A stretch of 64,000 nt of DNA from Gordonia gummivorans (GCF_022513585.1 NZ_JAKWBF010000008.1:104407-168406); one strand, 5' to 3'. Positions 42,763-52,084 are shown, counted from the stretch's first letter. Notes: generated by a model from the sequence alone, not told the origin. Program-made: numbers and translations.

Positions 42763-44193
42763 ATGTCGATCGAGCTGAACAACCCTTCCAACCCCGAGTC
42801 CGTCCTCTCCGTCCGCACCCAGAACTCGGTTCTCGCCGACCTGCGCGACCGCATCGCCGGCGCGGTCTACGGACCTGGCGAACCGGGTTACGACGCCGCT
42901 CGCAGCGGCTTCAATCTCCTCGCCGACCATCGGCCCGCGGTGATCGCGGTACCCGCCAACCCGTTCGACGTCGTCGAGGCGGTCCGTTTCGCGGTCGACG
43001 AGGATCTGCGGGTGGCGGTTCTGGCGACCGGACACGGACCGGGTGCGGCCGCCGACGGCGCACTGCTCATCAACACCTCGCACCTGGATTCAGTGTCCGT
43101 CGATCCGGTCAACCGCACCGCAACCGTCGCGGCAGGCGTCAAGTGGGGCCCGGTACTCGAGGCTTCCGCAGCGCACGGGCTGGCCCCGCTGCTGGGGTCG
43201 TCCACCGATGTCGGCGCTGTCGGCTACACCCTGGGTGGCGGCTTCGGCTGGCTGGGCCGGCACTACGGCCTCGCCTCCGACGCGGTCCGGTCTTTCGACC
43301 TCGTCACCCCCGCCGGTGAAGCCCTCAAGGTCAGTGCCGATGCACACCCGGACGTCTTCTGGGCGCTCAAGGGCGGCGGCGCCGGCAGCCTGGGCGTCGT
43401 GACCTCGATGGAGATCGACCTCTTCCCTGTCGCCACCGTCTACGCGGGCAATCTGTTCTATCCGGCGTCGGACGCCGCGGCGGTGCTGCGTCGCTTCCGC
43501 GAGTGGGCGCCTGCGCAGTCGGACGAGCTGACCTCGGCGGTGACGTTGATGAACTTCCCGCCGCTCGACATCGTCCCCGAGCCGCTGCGTGGACAGAGCT
43601 TCGTGATGTTCCGTGGTTGCTGGTCGGGTGACATCGACGCCGGCAAGGACGTCGTCGACGAATGGCGGCGCTGGAAGACCCCGGAGATCGACATGTGGGG
43701 CGAGCTTCCGTTCGCCGCCGCAGACGCCATCAGCATGGATCCGACCGACCCGATGCCCGCGATGGTGACGACGGAGTGGTGCAACGACATCGCCGACGGT
43801 GCGATCGACGTGATCACCTCCAACGTCTTGCCGCGACCGGGCGCCATGCCGCTCATCCTGTTCGCCGAGTTCCGGCACGCCGGCGGCGCGATCGCGGCGC
43901 ACGCCGCCGAGGCGGTCAACGACCGTGGTCGCTGCGACGAGTTCCTCCTGGAGATGGGTGCGATCGTGCCCGATCCACACGTCGGACTGGCGGTCGAATC
44001 GGCGCTGCGGCTCACTCGACGTGCCCTCGAGCCGTACGTGACCGGTGCCGCCTACCTGAACTTCACGGAGTTCGAGGAGCGTGCTGATCGCTCGGCGTCG
44101 GCGTTCAGCGAGATCCACCGGCAGAAGATCGCTGCGATCAAGACCGACCTCGATCCGCAGAACAGGTTCTGCCACGGAACCGTGTTGTCCTGA
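42763..44193 (+). CDS. FAD-linked oxidoreductase (berberine-bridge-enzyme family)
   Basis: A 476-residue PCMH-type flavoprotein. The FAD domain begins PAVIAVPANPFDVVEAVRFA; the His of LATGHGPGA corresponds to the usual histidyl-FAD attachment. The second attachment cysteine expected in the GSSTDVGAVGYTLGGGFGWL loop is missing, so flavin is at most singly linked. The C-terminal BBE domain YLNFTEFEERADRS and IKTDLDPQNRFCHG is present. Such enzymes oxidise sugars, alkaloids or polyketide intermediates; the substrate is unknown. It sits downstream of a SARP-type regulator and three hairpin repeats. Confidence 0.85.
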   Translation: MSIELNNPSNPESVLSVRTQNSVLADLRDRIAGAVYGPGEPGYDAARSGFNLLADHRPAVIAVPANPFDVVEAVRFAVDEDLRVAVLATGHGPGAAADGALLINTSHLDSVSVDPVNRTATVAAGVKWGPVLEASAAHGLAPLLGSSTDVGAVGYTLGGGFGWLGRHYGLASDAVRSFDLVTPAGEALKVSADAHPDVFWALKGGGAGSLGVVTSMEIDLFPVATVYAGNLFYPASDAAAVLRRFREWAPAQSDELTSAVTLMNFPPLDIVPEPLRGQSFVMFRGCWSGDIDAGKDVVDEWRRWKTPEIDMWGELPFAAADAISMDPTDPMPAMVTTEWCNDIADGAIDVITSNVLPRPGAMPLILFAEFRHAGGAIAAHAAEAVNDRGRCDEFLLEMGAIVPDPHVGLAVESALRLTRRALEPYVTGAAYLNFTEFEERADRSASAFSEIHRQKIAAIKTDLDPQNRFCHGTVLS

Positions 44194-44293
44194 AACCCCG
44201 CGCAGGACAGCGGCGAGACAGGGCCCGGTGACCCCCACCGGGCCTTGTCGTCGTCGCACCGGCAGTCTCGACGCCCCGGAAGCACCTGCGGAA

Positions 44294-44459
44294 AGTAGGG
44301 GAAGAAACTTCCTCCCCTACCCTTGGAGTCCTCCCCCAGAAAATTCTCGCGGACGACTATGAACCCCGGGGAAGAAGCTCTTCCCCTAGATTTTATGGGC
44401 ACCGCGCGATCGTGTTTCCCCAGGTCATAAGGGTGGTTGCCGAACACTTCGGGTCAGAC
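44294..44459 (+). repeat. Intergenic repeat family B, copy 2
   Basis: The element opens AGTAGGGGAAGAAACTTCCT, then CCCCTACCCTTGGAGTCCTC, has the second hairpin GGGGAAGAAGCTCTTCCCC, and ends with CCCCAGGTCATAAGGGTGG and TTCGGGTCAG. It is strongly similar to the copies at 4214 and 51758. Here it lies between two rightward genes and stops about 15 bp before the NYN gene start. The 100 bp before it show nothing recognisable. Confidence 0.87.
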
Positions 44460-44474
44460 ACGCATGACGGACGA

Positions 44475-44861
44475 ATGCAATCCGATCCGGAACGGCCGAC
44501 GGTCCTCGTGGTGGACGCCGCCAATGTGGTGGGTTCGGTCCCCGACGGGTGGTGGCGCGACCGTCGGGGCGCCACCGAACGGTTGCGCGATCGGCTCGCG
44601 GGGCCGGCGACCGACGGACTTGCGGAGGTCCCGGGACCGCTGGAGGTCACCCTCGTCATCGAGGGTCGTGCCCGCGGTGTCGCCGCGACTCCGACGGTCG
44701 GAGTGATCGAAGCGCGTGCGTCGGGCGATGACGCCATCGTCGAATACGTTGCCGCCCAGGGCGACCGGAATGTGGTTGTGGTGACTGCCGACCGTGAGCT
44801 GAAAAGCCGCGTCCACCAACTCGGTGCGCGAACACTGGGTCCGTCGGTCCTGACCCGCTGA
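44475..44861 (+). CDS. NYN/PIN-like small protein (often annotated NTP pyrophosphohydrolase)
   Basis: A 128-residue protein with an N-terminal strand and acidic pair VLVVDAANVVGSVPDGWWRD and a C-terminal VVVVTADRELKSRVHQLGA, the pattern of PIN/NYN nuclease folds where aspartates bind metal. It may be an RNase; the pyrophosphohydrolase label seen on similar proteins is probably wrong. The ATG at 44475 (MQSDPERPT) is preferred because the frame upstream runs through repeat family B. poxB follows 94 bp downstream. Confidence 0.65.
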   Translation: MQSDPERPTVLVVDAANVVGSVPDGWWRDRRGATERLRDRLAGPATDGLAEVPGPLEVTLVIEGRARGVAATPTVGVIEARASGDDAIVEYVAAQGDRNVVVVTADRELKSRVHQLGARTLGPSVLTR

Positions 44862-44955
44862 CGCGAGTGCCTCGACGCCCATACGATGGGTGTCGACCGG
44901 TCGGTTCGGGGGATGCACACGCAGATCCGACACCACCTCATGGCGAGGAGCGGCA

Positions 44956-46692
44956 ATGGCCACCACCGTGGCAGAGATCATCGTCGAGCGCTTGAAGGAC
45001 GCCGGAATCGCTCGCGTATACGGGATTCCCGGTGATTCGCTCAACGGGTTCACCGACGCACTTCGGACCGACGCCACCATCCGGTGGCAGCACGTGCGGC
45101 ACGAGGAGGGCGCCGCGTTCGCGGCGTCGGCCGAGGCTGCGCTCACCGGAGAGTTGGCGGTGTGTGCCGGGAGTTGCGGCCCGGGCAATCTGCACCTCAT
45201 CAACGGGCTCTACGACGCGCAACGGAGCCGGGTTCCGGTCCTCGCGATCGCCGCGCATATCCCGGCACCCGAGATCGGCAGCGGGTATTTCCAGGAAACC
45301 CACCCCGAGCAACTCTTCCGGGAATGCAGTTCGTATTGCGAGATGGTCAGCACACCCGAGCAGATGCCGCGCCTCCTCGACATCGCCATGCGTACGGCGG
45401 TCGAGGAGCGTGGGGTGGCAGTCTTGGTGATACCGGGCGAGACGTTCCTGGAGAAGTGCGCCACGCGGCGCTCGGGGGCTCCGATCCGCGCCATCGACAG
45501 CGTCGTGCGGCCCACCGATGCCGACCTCGCGCGCGCCGCCGACATCCTGAACCGCTCGGAGCGGGTGACCATTCTGGCCGGGGCGGGTGTCGCAGGTGCG
45601 CACGACGAGGTCGTCGCACTCGCCGCATCCCTGCAGGCACCGGTTGTGCATGCCCTGCGCGGCAAGGAGTTCATCGAATACGACAACCCCTTCGACGTCG
45701 GAATGACGGGCCTGCTCGGGTTCTCGTCGGGCTACCGCGCGATCGAGAAGTGCGACACGCTCCTGATGCTCGGGACCGATTTCCCGTACCAGCAGTTCTA
45801 TCCGTCGAAGGCCACGATCATCCAGGTCGACATCCGGGGTGAACAGATCGGCAAACGCTGCCCTGTCGACCTGCCGCTGGTCGGGAGTGTGCGCGACACC
45901 ATCGGACCGCTTCTCGACCGGATCGACCCCAACCGGGACAAGACCCATGCGGCGTCTGCTCGCGAGCATTACGCAAAGGCCCGCGTCCGCCTCGACGATC
46001 TCGCGGTCAACGACCGCAACCGCGCGCCGATTCATCCCCAGTACCTGGCCCGTCTGGTGAGCGAGAAGGCGACGAACGACGCGGTGTTCATCCCCGACGT
46101 CGGTTCTCCGGTGGTGTGGGCAGCGCGGTACCTCGAGATGAACGGCGCGCGGCGACTCATCGGCTCCTTCACCCACGGTTCGATGGCCAACGCGGTCTCC
46201 CAAGCGGTCGGGGCGCAATCGGCCTATCCGGGCCGCCAGGTGATCGCACTGGCCGGCGATGGCGGCCTCGCCATGCTGCTCGGCGAGTTGCTCACCATCA
46301 CGCAGAACAGGCTGCCGGTGAAGATCGTGGTGTTCAACAACTCCTCGCTGAACTTCGTCGAGGTCGAGATGAAGGCAGCCGGTTTCGTGAATTTCGGCAC
46401 GGACCTGGTCAATCCCGACTTCTCGGCGCTCGCCCAGTCCATCGGCATCCTCGGGCGTCGCGTCGAGCAGCCCGACCACCTCGATGCCGCGGTCACCGAG
46501 ATCCTGGCCCACGACGGCCCGGCCCTGCTCGACGTGGTGACCGCACGACAGGAGTTGTCGATCCCACCCACCGTCACCGCCGCCCAGGCAAAGGGGTTCA
46601 CCCTCTATGCGTTGCGCACCGTGATGTCCGGGCGCGGCGACGAACTCGTCGACCTCGCCGAGACCAACGTGTTCCGTCGACTCTTCGATTGA
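44956..46692 (+). CDS. poxB: Pyruvate:quinone oxidoreductase (PoxB-type, ThDP-dependent)
   Basis: A 578-residue ThDP and FAD enzyme converting pyruvate to acetate and CO2 with electrons to quinone. It has RVYGIPGDSLNGFTDAL, RHEEGAAFAASAEA (ThDP-activating Glu), GSCGPGNLHLINGLYDA, and the ThDP-Mg motif GDGGLAMLLGELLTITQ-N-NN. The C-terminus VMSGRGDELVDLAETN resembles the membrane-binding tail of PoxB. The ATG at 44956 (MATTVAEIIVERL) follows GAGGAG; 22 earlier open codons are not family-like. Other ThDP oxidases are possible but less likely. Confidence 0.87.
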   Translation: MATTVAEIIVERLKDAGIARVYGIPGDSLNGFTDALRTDATIRWQHVRHEEGAAFAASAEAALTGELAVCAGSCGPGNLHLINGLYDAQRSRVPVLAIAAHIPAPEIGSGYFQETHPEQLFRECSSYCEMVSTPEQMPRLLDIAMRTAVEERGVAVLVIPGETFLEKCATRRSGAPIRAIDSVVRPTDADLARAADILNRSERVTILAGAGVAGAHDEVVALAASLQAPVVHALRGKEFIEYDNPFDVGMTGLLGFSSGYRAIEKCDTLLMLGTDFPYQQFYPSKATIIQVDIRGEQIGKRCPVDLPLVGSVRDTIGPLLDRIDPNRDKTHAASAREHYAKARVRLDDLAVNDRNRAPIHPQYLARLVSEKATNDAVFIPDVGSPVVWAARYLEMNGARRLIGSFTHGSMANAVSQAVGAQSAYPGRQVIALAGDGGLAMLLGELLTITQNRLPVKIVVFNNSSLNFVEVEMKAAGFVNFGTDLVNPDFSALAQSIGILGRRVEQPDHLDAAVTEILAHDGPALLDVVTARQELSIPPTVTAAQAKGFTLYALRTVMSGRGDELVDLAETNVFRRLFD

Positions 46693-46697
46693 GCACC

Positions 46698-47369
46698 ATG
46701 ACCGGCGAATGGGCGATCGCCACGACGATCGCCGAGCTGGCGACACACGAAAGTGGTCGCATCATCGTGGGATTCACCGGACCGCCCGGTGCGGGTAAGA
46801 CGACCATGGCCGGGCGCGTTGCCACCCTCCTCGCCCGGAGGCTCGGCCCCGACGCGGTGGGCTACCTGCCCATGGACGGATTCCACCTGTCGAACGCCGT
46901 GCTCGAGCGCCTCGGCCGCCGCGATCGCAAGGGTGCGCCCGACACGTTCGACGTTCATGGTTTTGTGGCCACACTTCGTCGAATCACCGACGCGGACACC
47001 GTGGTCTACGTTCCGGGATTCGACCACGCCGCAGGCGAACCCATCGCCGCCCAGCTGGTCATCCCAAGCGATGCGCAGGTGGTGATCACCGAAGGCAACT
47101 ATCTGGGGCTCGACGCCGGCTGGGCCGCGGTGCGGCCGCTGCTCGCCCTGCTCTACTACGTCGACGCGCCCGACGAGGTGCGGACCGCGCGTCTCCTGAA
47201 ACGCCATGTCGCGGCCGGCAAGACACCCGAACAGTCACGCGCGTGGATCGATGACGTCGACCGGCCCAACGCGACGATGATCGCCGCGACCCGGGACCGC
47301 GCAGACGCCGTCATCGACAACGCGGCAGGTCACTCCGCTCGCGAGAACGCCGACGCCCGCGCCACCTGA
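46698..47369 (+). CDS. P-loop nucleoside/pantothenate-kinase-like protein
   Basis: A 223-residue kinase with Walker A TGPPGAGKTTM (residues 27-37), VGYLPMDGFHLSNAVLERLG and GAPDTFDVHGFVATLR, features of the PanK/uridine-kinase-like family of nucleoside or sugar kinases. VVITEGNYLGLD is the Walker B-like segment. The substrate is unknown. It starts 5 bp after poxB (a TTG overlapping the poxB stop is an alternative) and its 3' end overlaps the convergent AroE-like gene by 40 bp. Confidence 0.8.
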   Translation: MTGEWAIATTIAELATHESGRIIVGFTGPPGAGKTTMAGRVATLLARRLGPDAVGYLPMDGFHLSNAVLERLGRRDRKGAPDTFDVHGFVATLRRITDADTVVYVPGFDHAAGEPIAAQLVIPSDAQVVITEGNYLGLDAGWAAVRPLLALLYYVDAPDEVRTARLLKRHVAAGKTPEQSRAWIDDVDRPNATMIAATRDRADAVIDNAAGHSARENADARAT

Positions 47370-48145
47370 TCGGCGGTGACCGCTACGCCGGTATAGCGCT
47401 CGAACTGTCGCGCGGCCTGCAGTGCGATCACCTCGGCGCCGGTGACCACCTGCTTGCCCGCCGCTCGTGCCGTTGTGATGAACGGCGTTTCGGCAGGAAA
47501 GGCGACGACGTCGAAAGCTGCGCGTGCCGCGCCTATCTGCTCGGCGGAGAAGGCCAGCGACGATTCGTCTGCACCACTCATCCCCAACGGCGTGACGTTG
47601 ACCAGGATGACGTCGGCAGGATCGGGTTCGGTTGCCGTGTGCGCATACCCGTACTTGTCGGCGAGCGCCGAACCGGCCTCCACGTTTCGCGCCACCACGG
47701 TCAGATTCTCGAAGCCCGCCCCGCGGAACGCCGCGACCACCGCTTTGGCCATGCCCCCCGATCCGCGCACGACGACCGGGATTCCCCGATCCAGCGAATG
47801 CTCGTCGATCAACTGCGCGACCGCTTCGTAGTCGGTGTTGGACGCCACAAGGCGACCATCCTCATTGACGATCGTGTTGACCGACTCGATCGCCGACGCC
47901 GACTCCTCCATCTCGTCGACGAGGTCGATGACGGCCTCCTTGAACGGCATCGACACCGACGCGCCCCGGATGCCGAGCGCACGCACCCCGCGGATCGCGC
48001 CTTCGATGTCGTCGGTGCCGAACGCCTTGTAGATGAAGTTGAGACCGAGCTCGTCATAGAGGTAGTTGTGAAAGCGGGTACCGATGTTCGACGGACGGCC
48101 CGACAATGAGATGCACAGGGTCATGTCCTTGTTGAGGATCGGCAT
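47330..48145 (-). CDS. AroE-like shikimate 5-dehydrogenase family protein
   Basis: A 271-residue shikimate/quinate-dehydrogenase-fold protein. ISLSGRPSNIGTRFHNYLYD is the substrate-domain start, MPFKEAVIDLVDE carries the catalytic lysine, SNTDYEAVA the aspartate, and GSGGMAKAVVAAFRGAGF the NADP-binding loop. The opening differs from classical AroE and suggests an AroE-like paralogue rather than the pathway enzyme. The ATG at 48145 (MPILNKDMTLCI) is preferred over 26 earlier open codons. It overlaps the kinase gene tail-to-tail. Confidence 0.8.
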   Translation of the reverse strand: MPILNKDMTLCISLSGRPSNIGTRFHNYLYDELGLNFIYKAFGTDDIEGAIRGVRALGIRGASVSMPFKEAVIDLVDEMEESASAIESVNTIVNEDGRLVASNTDYEAVAQLIDEHSLDRGIPVVVRGSGGMAKAVVAAFRGAGFENLTVVARNVEAGSALADKYGYAHTATEPDPADVILVNVTPLGMSGADESSLAFSAEQIGAARAAFDVVAFPAETPFITTARAAGKQVVTGAEVIALQAARQFERYTGVAVTADQVARASAFSRAE

Positions 48146-48237
48146 TCGATGCTCCGTCTCCTGGCCGCCATCACGGCCTGCGTTGGGATCCCCCCGCCGA
48201 CCACCGTACCCACGCCACGACAATGTGAGGACCGCAG

Positions 48238-48627
48238 ATGATCAGCCGCCACCTTTCCGTTGTCGTTCCCGGGATCACCGCCGACGCGGTGTACCGATTC
48301 GCCGGCGACCCCGACAACCTGCCGCGCTGGGCGGCCGGACTCGCGAGCGGCGTCCGGCGCGACGGTGAGCTGCTCGTCGTGGATTCACCGATGGGCAAGG
48401 TGACTGTCCGCTTTGCCGAGTCCAACGCATTCGGAATCCTCGACCACGAGGTCCGACTGCCCGACGGCACCGCTGTCGACAACCCACTACGCGTGCTGTC
48501 GCATCCTCTGGGTGCCGAAGTGGTGTTCACGGTTCGCCAGCGCGACCTGTCCGATGAGGACTTCGACACCGATTGCGCTGCGGTGCAAGCCGACCTCGAC
48601 CGACTGCGAGGCCTGCTGGTCGAGTGA
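48238..48627 (+). CDS. SRPBCC/START-like small protein
   Basis: A 129-residue protein with VVPGITADAVYRFAGDPDNL and PRWAAGL, typical of polyketide-cyclase-like START folds that bind hydrophobic ligands. No catalytic residues can be named. ATG start MISRHLSVVV. It is divergent from the AroE-like gene. The 160 bp that follow contain an 11-bp palindrome TGTGACTCACA near 48722 but no gene. Confidence 0.72.
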   Translation: MISRHLSVVVPGITADAVYRFAGDPDNLPRWAAGLASGVRRDGELLVVDSPMGKVTVRFAESNAFGILDHEVRLPDGTAVDNPLRVLSHPLGAEVVFTVRQRDLSDEDFDTDCAAVQADLDRLRGLLVE

Positions 48628-48787
48628 CGTCGTGATCAAGTGTCCCCAGGTCGAGTTTCACCGTCACCCCTGATCACCGCTTCAGCCAACTCGCTGCGCC
48701 TTCGACCCCTGAACGCCAGAATGTGACTCACACCACATCGCTCCGCGTCGATCGACGACGGGTGCATTGATGAGAAGGGCCGAAGCC

Positions 48788-50461
48788 ATGGGTCGCTCCA
48801 CTACCGATCAGATCGATGTCCTGGTTGCCGGCGGCGGTCCGGTGGGCCTGACCGCCGCGATCGAGTTGCGGCGCCGCGGAGTGCGGGTGCGCATCGTCGA
48901 CCCGCTCGACAGTGCTCCCCAATACGCCAAAGCCGTTGGCGTGCAGCCACGCACTCTCGAGGCGTTCGAGCAGATGGGCGTCCTCGGCCAGGTTCTCGAC
49001 GCAGCCATCGAGATGCACGGCCAGATCGTGTTTCTCAACGGCGAGCAGGTGTCTCGGGTCGAACTGTCTGTGCCCCCCGACATTCCGTTCCGATTCTGCT
49101 TCATCCCGCAGTACGCCACCGAGCGCATACTCACCGAACGGCTCGCCTCGCTCGGCACGACGATCGATCGCGAGGTCCGGCTCGACGGATTCACCCAGGA
49201 CGCCGACGGCGTGACCGCCACCTTGTCGGGTCCCGACGGCCACGAAACAGTCCGGGCCCAGTACCTGATCGGATGCGACGGCGCGCACAGCACGGTGCGC
49301 AAGACCCTCGGACTGACCTTCGAAGGCGGAGCGTTCGTCGAGCAGTACATGCTCGGTGACGTGGCGGTCGACTGGTCTCTGCCCCGCGGATTCGCTGTGC
49401 GTTCGGTTCACCGGTCCGAAGGTGGCGACGACGGACTCGTGTGTATTCCGCTACCGGGCCGGGGTCGCTACCGTGCGTCGATGCTTGTCCCCGACGAGTT
49501 GTCGGCCGATGCCGATCAGGGCGATGGCGTCGCCCACGGATTCGAGGGATCCAGGCGGCCCGAGTTGCACCACATCCAGACGGTTTTCGACCGGTTGGCA
49601 CCCGAGCCCGCCACGGTGTCGGACATGCGGTGGTCGTCGGTGTTCCGCATCAGTCATCGAATCGTCGACTCTTACGGGCGTGGAAGGGTTTTCGTCGCCG
49701 GCGATGCCGCCCACATCCATCCGCCCACCGGCGCACAGGGCATGAACACCGGTATCCAAGATGCCCACAACCTTGCCTGGAAGCTGGCGCTCGCGGTCGC
49801 CGGCGACGCGGCGGACGGCCTCACCGACAGCTACGACGCCGAGCGACGACCGGTCGGCGAGGAGGTGGTCGGCCGCACCGTGCGCAACGCACGGCAAGGC
49901 ATCGATACGGCCACGACCGACCCCGACCACCTCATGCGCAGGGAGGGGCAACTCCTGATCGACTACGCCGGCAGTCCCATCGTCGGTGACGCGCCCACGG
50001 CAACCGAGGGACCTCACCCGGGGCAGCGGGCGCCGGACGCAGCCGGCCTGACGCGCGAGGTGGTCAACTTCGGCCTGCGATTGTTCTCGGCCCTCGACCG
50101 CACACAGCATTCGGCAGTGCTGTACGCGGACAGCACGTGCGGTGCGGCCGAGGTGGCGGCTCTCGAACTGTGCGCCGCCGAGGTGGTTGCCGCAGCGCGG
50201 GGCAGGATCGATGTGCATGTGGTGGCGGCTCCAGCGGCCCAAGTCGGCACCACGATTCTCCCGTTGCTGCGCGATTCCGAAGGTCTCTTCGCCGACGCCT
50301 ACCGCCCGGACGGGCCAACGGTGTTCGTCATTCGTCCGGATGGATATCTCGGCTACCGGGGCCCGCTGTCGAACGTCACGGCCACCCTCGCCCACCTGAG
50401 ATCGACATTCGCCGAGTCCGCCACCGACCCGGCTCGCGAGAGCGCCACCGCGACAACGTAA
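48788..50461 (+). CDS. FAD-dependent aromatic-type monooxygenase
   Basis: A 557-residue class A flavin monooxygenase. It has VLVAGGGPVGLTAAIELRRR (FAD dinucleotide fold), a DG fingerprint IGCDGAHSTVRKTLG, and VFVAGDAAHIHPPTGAQGMN with TGIQDAHNLAWKLAL (GD motif). The C-terminal thioredoxin-like domain FADAYRPDGPTVFVIRPDGY is as in phenol or 3-(3-hydroxyphenyl)propionate hydroxylases. It should hydroxylate an aromatic or polyketide substrate with NAD(P)H. The ATG at 48788 (MGRSTTDQIDV) has GAAGGGC upstream; earlier TTG/ATG codons at 48767-48770 are alternatives. The next gene starts 9 bp later. Confidence 0.86.
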   Translation: MGRSTTDQIDVLVAGGGPVGLTAAIELRRRGVRVRIVDPLDSAPQYAKAVGVQPRTLEAFEQMGVLGQVLDAAIEMHGQIVFLNGEQVSRVELSVPPDIPFRFCFIPQYATERILTERLASLGTTIDREVRLDGFTQDADGVTATLSGPDGHETVRAQYLIGCDGAHSTVRKTLGLTFEGGAFVEQYMLGDVAVDWSLPRGFAVRSVHRSEGGDDGLVCIPLPGRGRYRASMLVPDELSADADQGDGVAHGFEGSRRPELHHIQTVFDRLAPEPATVSDMRWSSVFRISHRIVDSYGRGRVFVAGDAAHIHPPTGAQGMNTGIQDAHNLAWKLALAVAGDAADGLTDSYDAERRPVGEEVVGRTVRNARQGIDTATTDPDHLMRREGQLLIDYAGSPIVGDAPTATEGPHPGQRAPDAAGLTREVVNFGLRLFSALDRTQHSAVLYADSTCGAAEVAALELCAAEVVAAARGRIDVHVVAAPAAQVGTTILPLLRDSEGLFADAYRPDGPTVFVIRPDGYLGYRGPLSNVTATLAHLRSTFAESATDPARESATATT

Positions 50462-50470
50462 TCTCGGCGC

Positions 50471-51760
50471 ATGTCGATTCCTGAGGTCGCGCAGCGTGCG
50501 CGACGCGCTGCGGGGCGCGTGGCCGGCACGACGATGGCACGCACGCTCGGCATCGGCGAGGTCATCTACCTGATCGCCCCCACCGGCTACCCGAACTACG
50601 GCGACGAACTGATCGCTCGGACGTGGCTGCGCCATCTGGCTCGGGTTCGTCCGCGCGCCACCGTCGTCGTCGACTGTCATTCGCCGGGACAGGCGTCGCT
50701 GCTGCACCGCGGCATCCACCCCCACACGCTGTTCGTGGATACGCTGTGGCAGTTGTCGGAGTTCGCCGCAGCCGCACCCAAGGATTCCGACGACGGCCCC
50801 GACCCGGACCAGCCGTGGACGTGGATGGCCTCGACCGTCACCGACCCCGGTCGCTCACCACGGCTGAGCGCGGGAATCGAGATCCTCAATCGCGCGTCGA
50901 CGATCCACCTCCTCGGCGGCGGCTACGTCAACAAGGTGTGGCCGCAGCACGTTTCGCTTGTTGCCGCCGCTGCGGCGGTCAGTCGGGCCACCGGTGCCAC
51001 CGCGGTGGCCAGTGGTCAGGGATTGATTCCCTGCCTGGATGAACCGGCGTGGACGGCGTTGGTCGATGCGGCCGGCGCCTTCTCGGTGTTCGACGTCCGC
51101 GACGATGCATCCGCCGATGCGCTGACCGCGGTGCCACACGCGACCAACTCCGGTGACGACGCATGGCTTTCGCTGCACCGGCCCGCGTCGAATGTGTACC
51201 GCCGGATGTGGAAGGACCGCGGCGTCGTCCTATGCCTGCAGTCCGACCTCACCGACGAGTTCCGCGGACCCGAGTCGACCGGAGTCGCCGCACTCACCGA
51301 TCTCGTCCGATCGACTCTCGACAAGTGGGATGTCGCCGGCAGCGATGTCACCGTCATCGAGGGAATCCCTGGCTACGACAACGAGGTCGCCCACCGTCTC
51401 GGCGACCGCCTCGACGGCGCCACCAGGATCCCGTTCCGCGACGTCTGGCTGTTCGGGTTGCCTGCCGGCGAGGGTCAAACGTGGATCAGCACGCGTTTCC
51501 ACCCGCATTTGATGGCGGCAGCCGCCGGCGATTCGGGCGTGGCCATTGTCCCGATGCCCGAGTACTACTCGACCAAGCATCGGTCGCTGACCGATCTGGG
51601 TTCGGCGTGGACGATTGCCGACGACGGCACCACCGTTCCCGACCCGCCCTTCCGCGGTGGCTTCACCCCCGAGGACCGGCAACGCGCGATCGACGCGAAA
51701 ACCGCGTTGGCCAAACGCATCTACCCGGACTCCCCCAGCCGGTCACTACGCCGCGGCTGA
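50471..51760 (+). CDS. Polysaccharide pyruvyl transferase-like protein
   Basis: A 429-residue protein resembling the PS_pyruv_trans family, with YPNYGDELIARTWLRHLA near the N-terminus, HLLGGGYVNKVWPQHVSLVA, TAVASGQGLIP, and WISTRFHPHLMAAAAGDSGV with the histidines typical of this fold. The family adds pyruvate ketals to surface sugars. It may be coupled to the upstream monooxygenase by its 9-bp spacing, though a shared pathway is not obvious. Its stop codon lies in a GGCTGACTCGACGAG sequence that matches the inverted tail of repeat family B. Confidence 0.78.
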   Translation: MSIPEVAQRARRAAGRVAGTTMARTLGIGEVIYLIAPTGYPNYGDELIARTWLRHLARVRPRATVVVDCHSPGQASLLHRGIHPHTLFVDTLWQLSEFAAAAPKDSDDGPDPDQPWTWMASTVTDPGRSPRLSAGIEILNRASTIHLLGGGYVNKVWPQHVSLVAAAAAVSRATGATAVASGQGLIPCLDEPAWTALVDAAGAFSVFDVRDDASADALTAVPHATNSGDDAWLSLHRPASNVYRRMWKDRGVVLCLQSDLTDEFRGPESTGVAALTDLVRSTLDKWDVAGSDVTVIEGIPGYDNEVAHRLGDRLDGATRIPFRDVWLFGLPAGEGQTWISTRFHPHLMAAAAGDSGVAIVPMPEYYSTKHRSLTDLGSAWTIADDGTTVPDPPFRGGFTPEDRQRAIDAKTALAKRIYPDSPSRSLRRG

Positions 51761-51930
51761 CTCGACGAGTTCGGTGACCAATCCCGCTGACCTGGGTAAA
51801 TGCCGAGGCCCGCCCCGCGGTCGTCCCACCAAAAGTAGGGGAAGAAGTTTCTTCCCCGAGGTTCACAGTCGTCCCCTACAAATTTCTGGGGGAGGACACC
51901 AAGGGTAGGGGAAGAGTTTCTTCCCCTACT
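51758..51930 (-). repeat. Intergenic repeat family B, copy 3 (inverted)
   Basis: Read on the minus strand it opens AGTAGGGGAAGAAACTCTTC then CCCTACCCTTGGTGTCCTCC, has the second hairpin GGGGAAGAAACTTCTTCCCC, and closes with CCCAGGTCAGCGGGATTGGT and CGAGTCAGCC. The closing tail overlaps the stop codon of the pyruvyltransferase-like gene. Confidence 0.87.
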
Positions 51931-52084
51931 TTTTTCGGGACGCTCGGGTGGATCGTGGGTTCGTCTGCCGGGTCGGATGGCCGGGACGATCGGCATCACG
52001 TCTGAAGTGGTCTTCCTGGCGTGCCGCCGAGGGAAATGTGCCCTCGGTGGCCCCTCACGGAGACCGTTCCGGATGGCCTCGTTC

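Noticed and set aside
48722..48732. TGTGACTCACA palindrome as a CRP/GlxR site
   Set aside because: The half-sites are too close together for the CRP consensus, which needs a 6-bp spacer.
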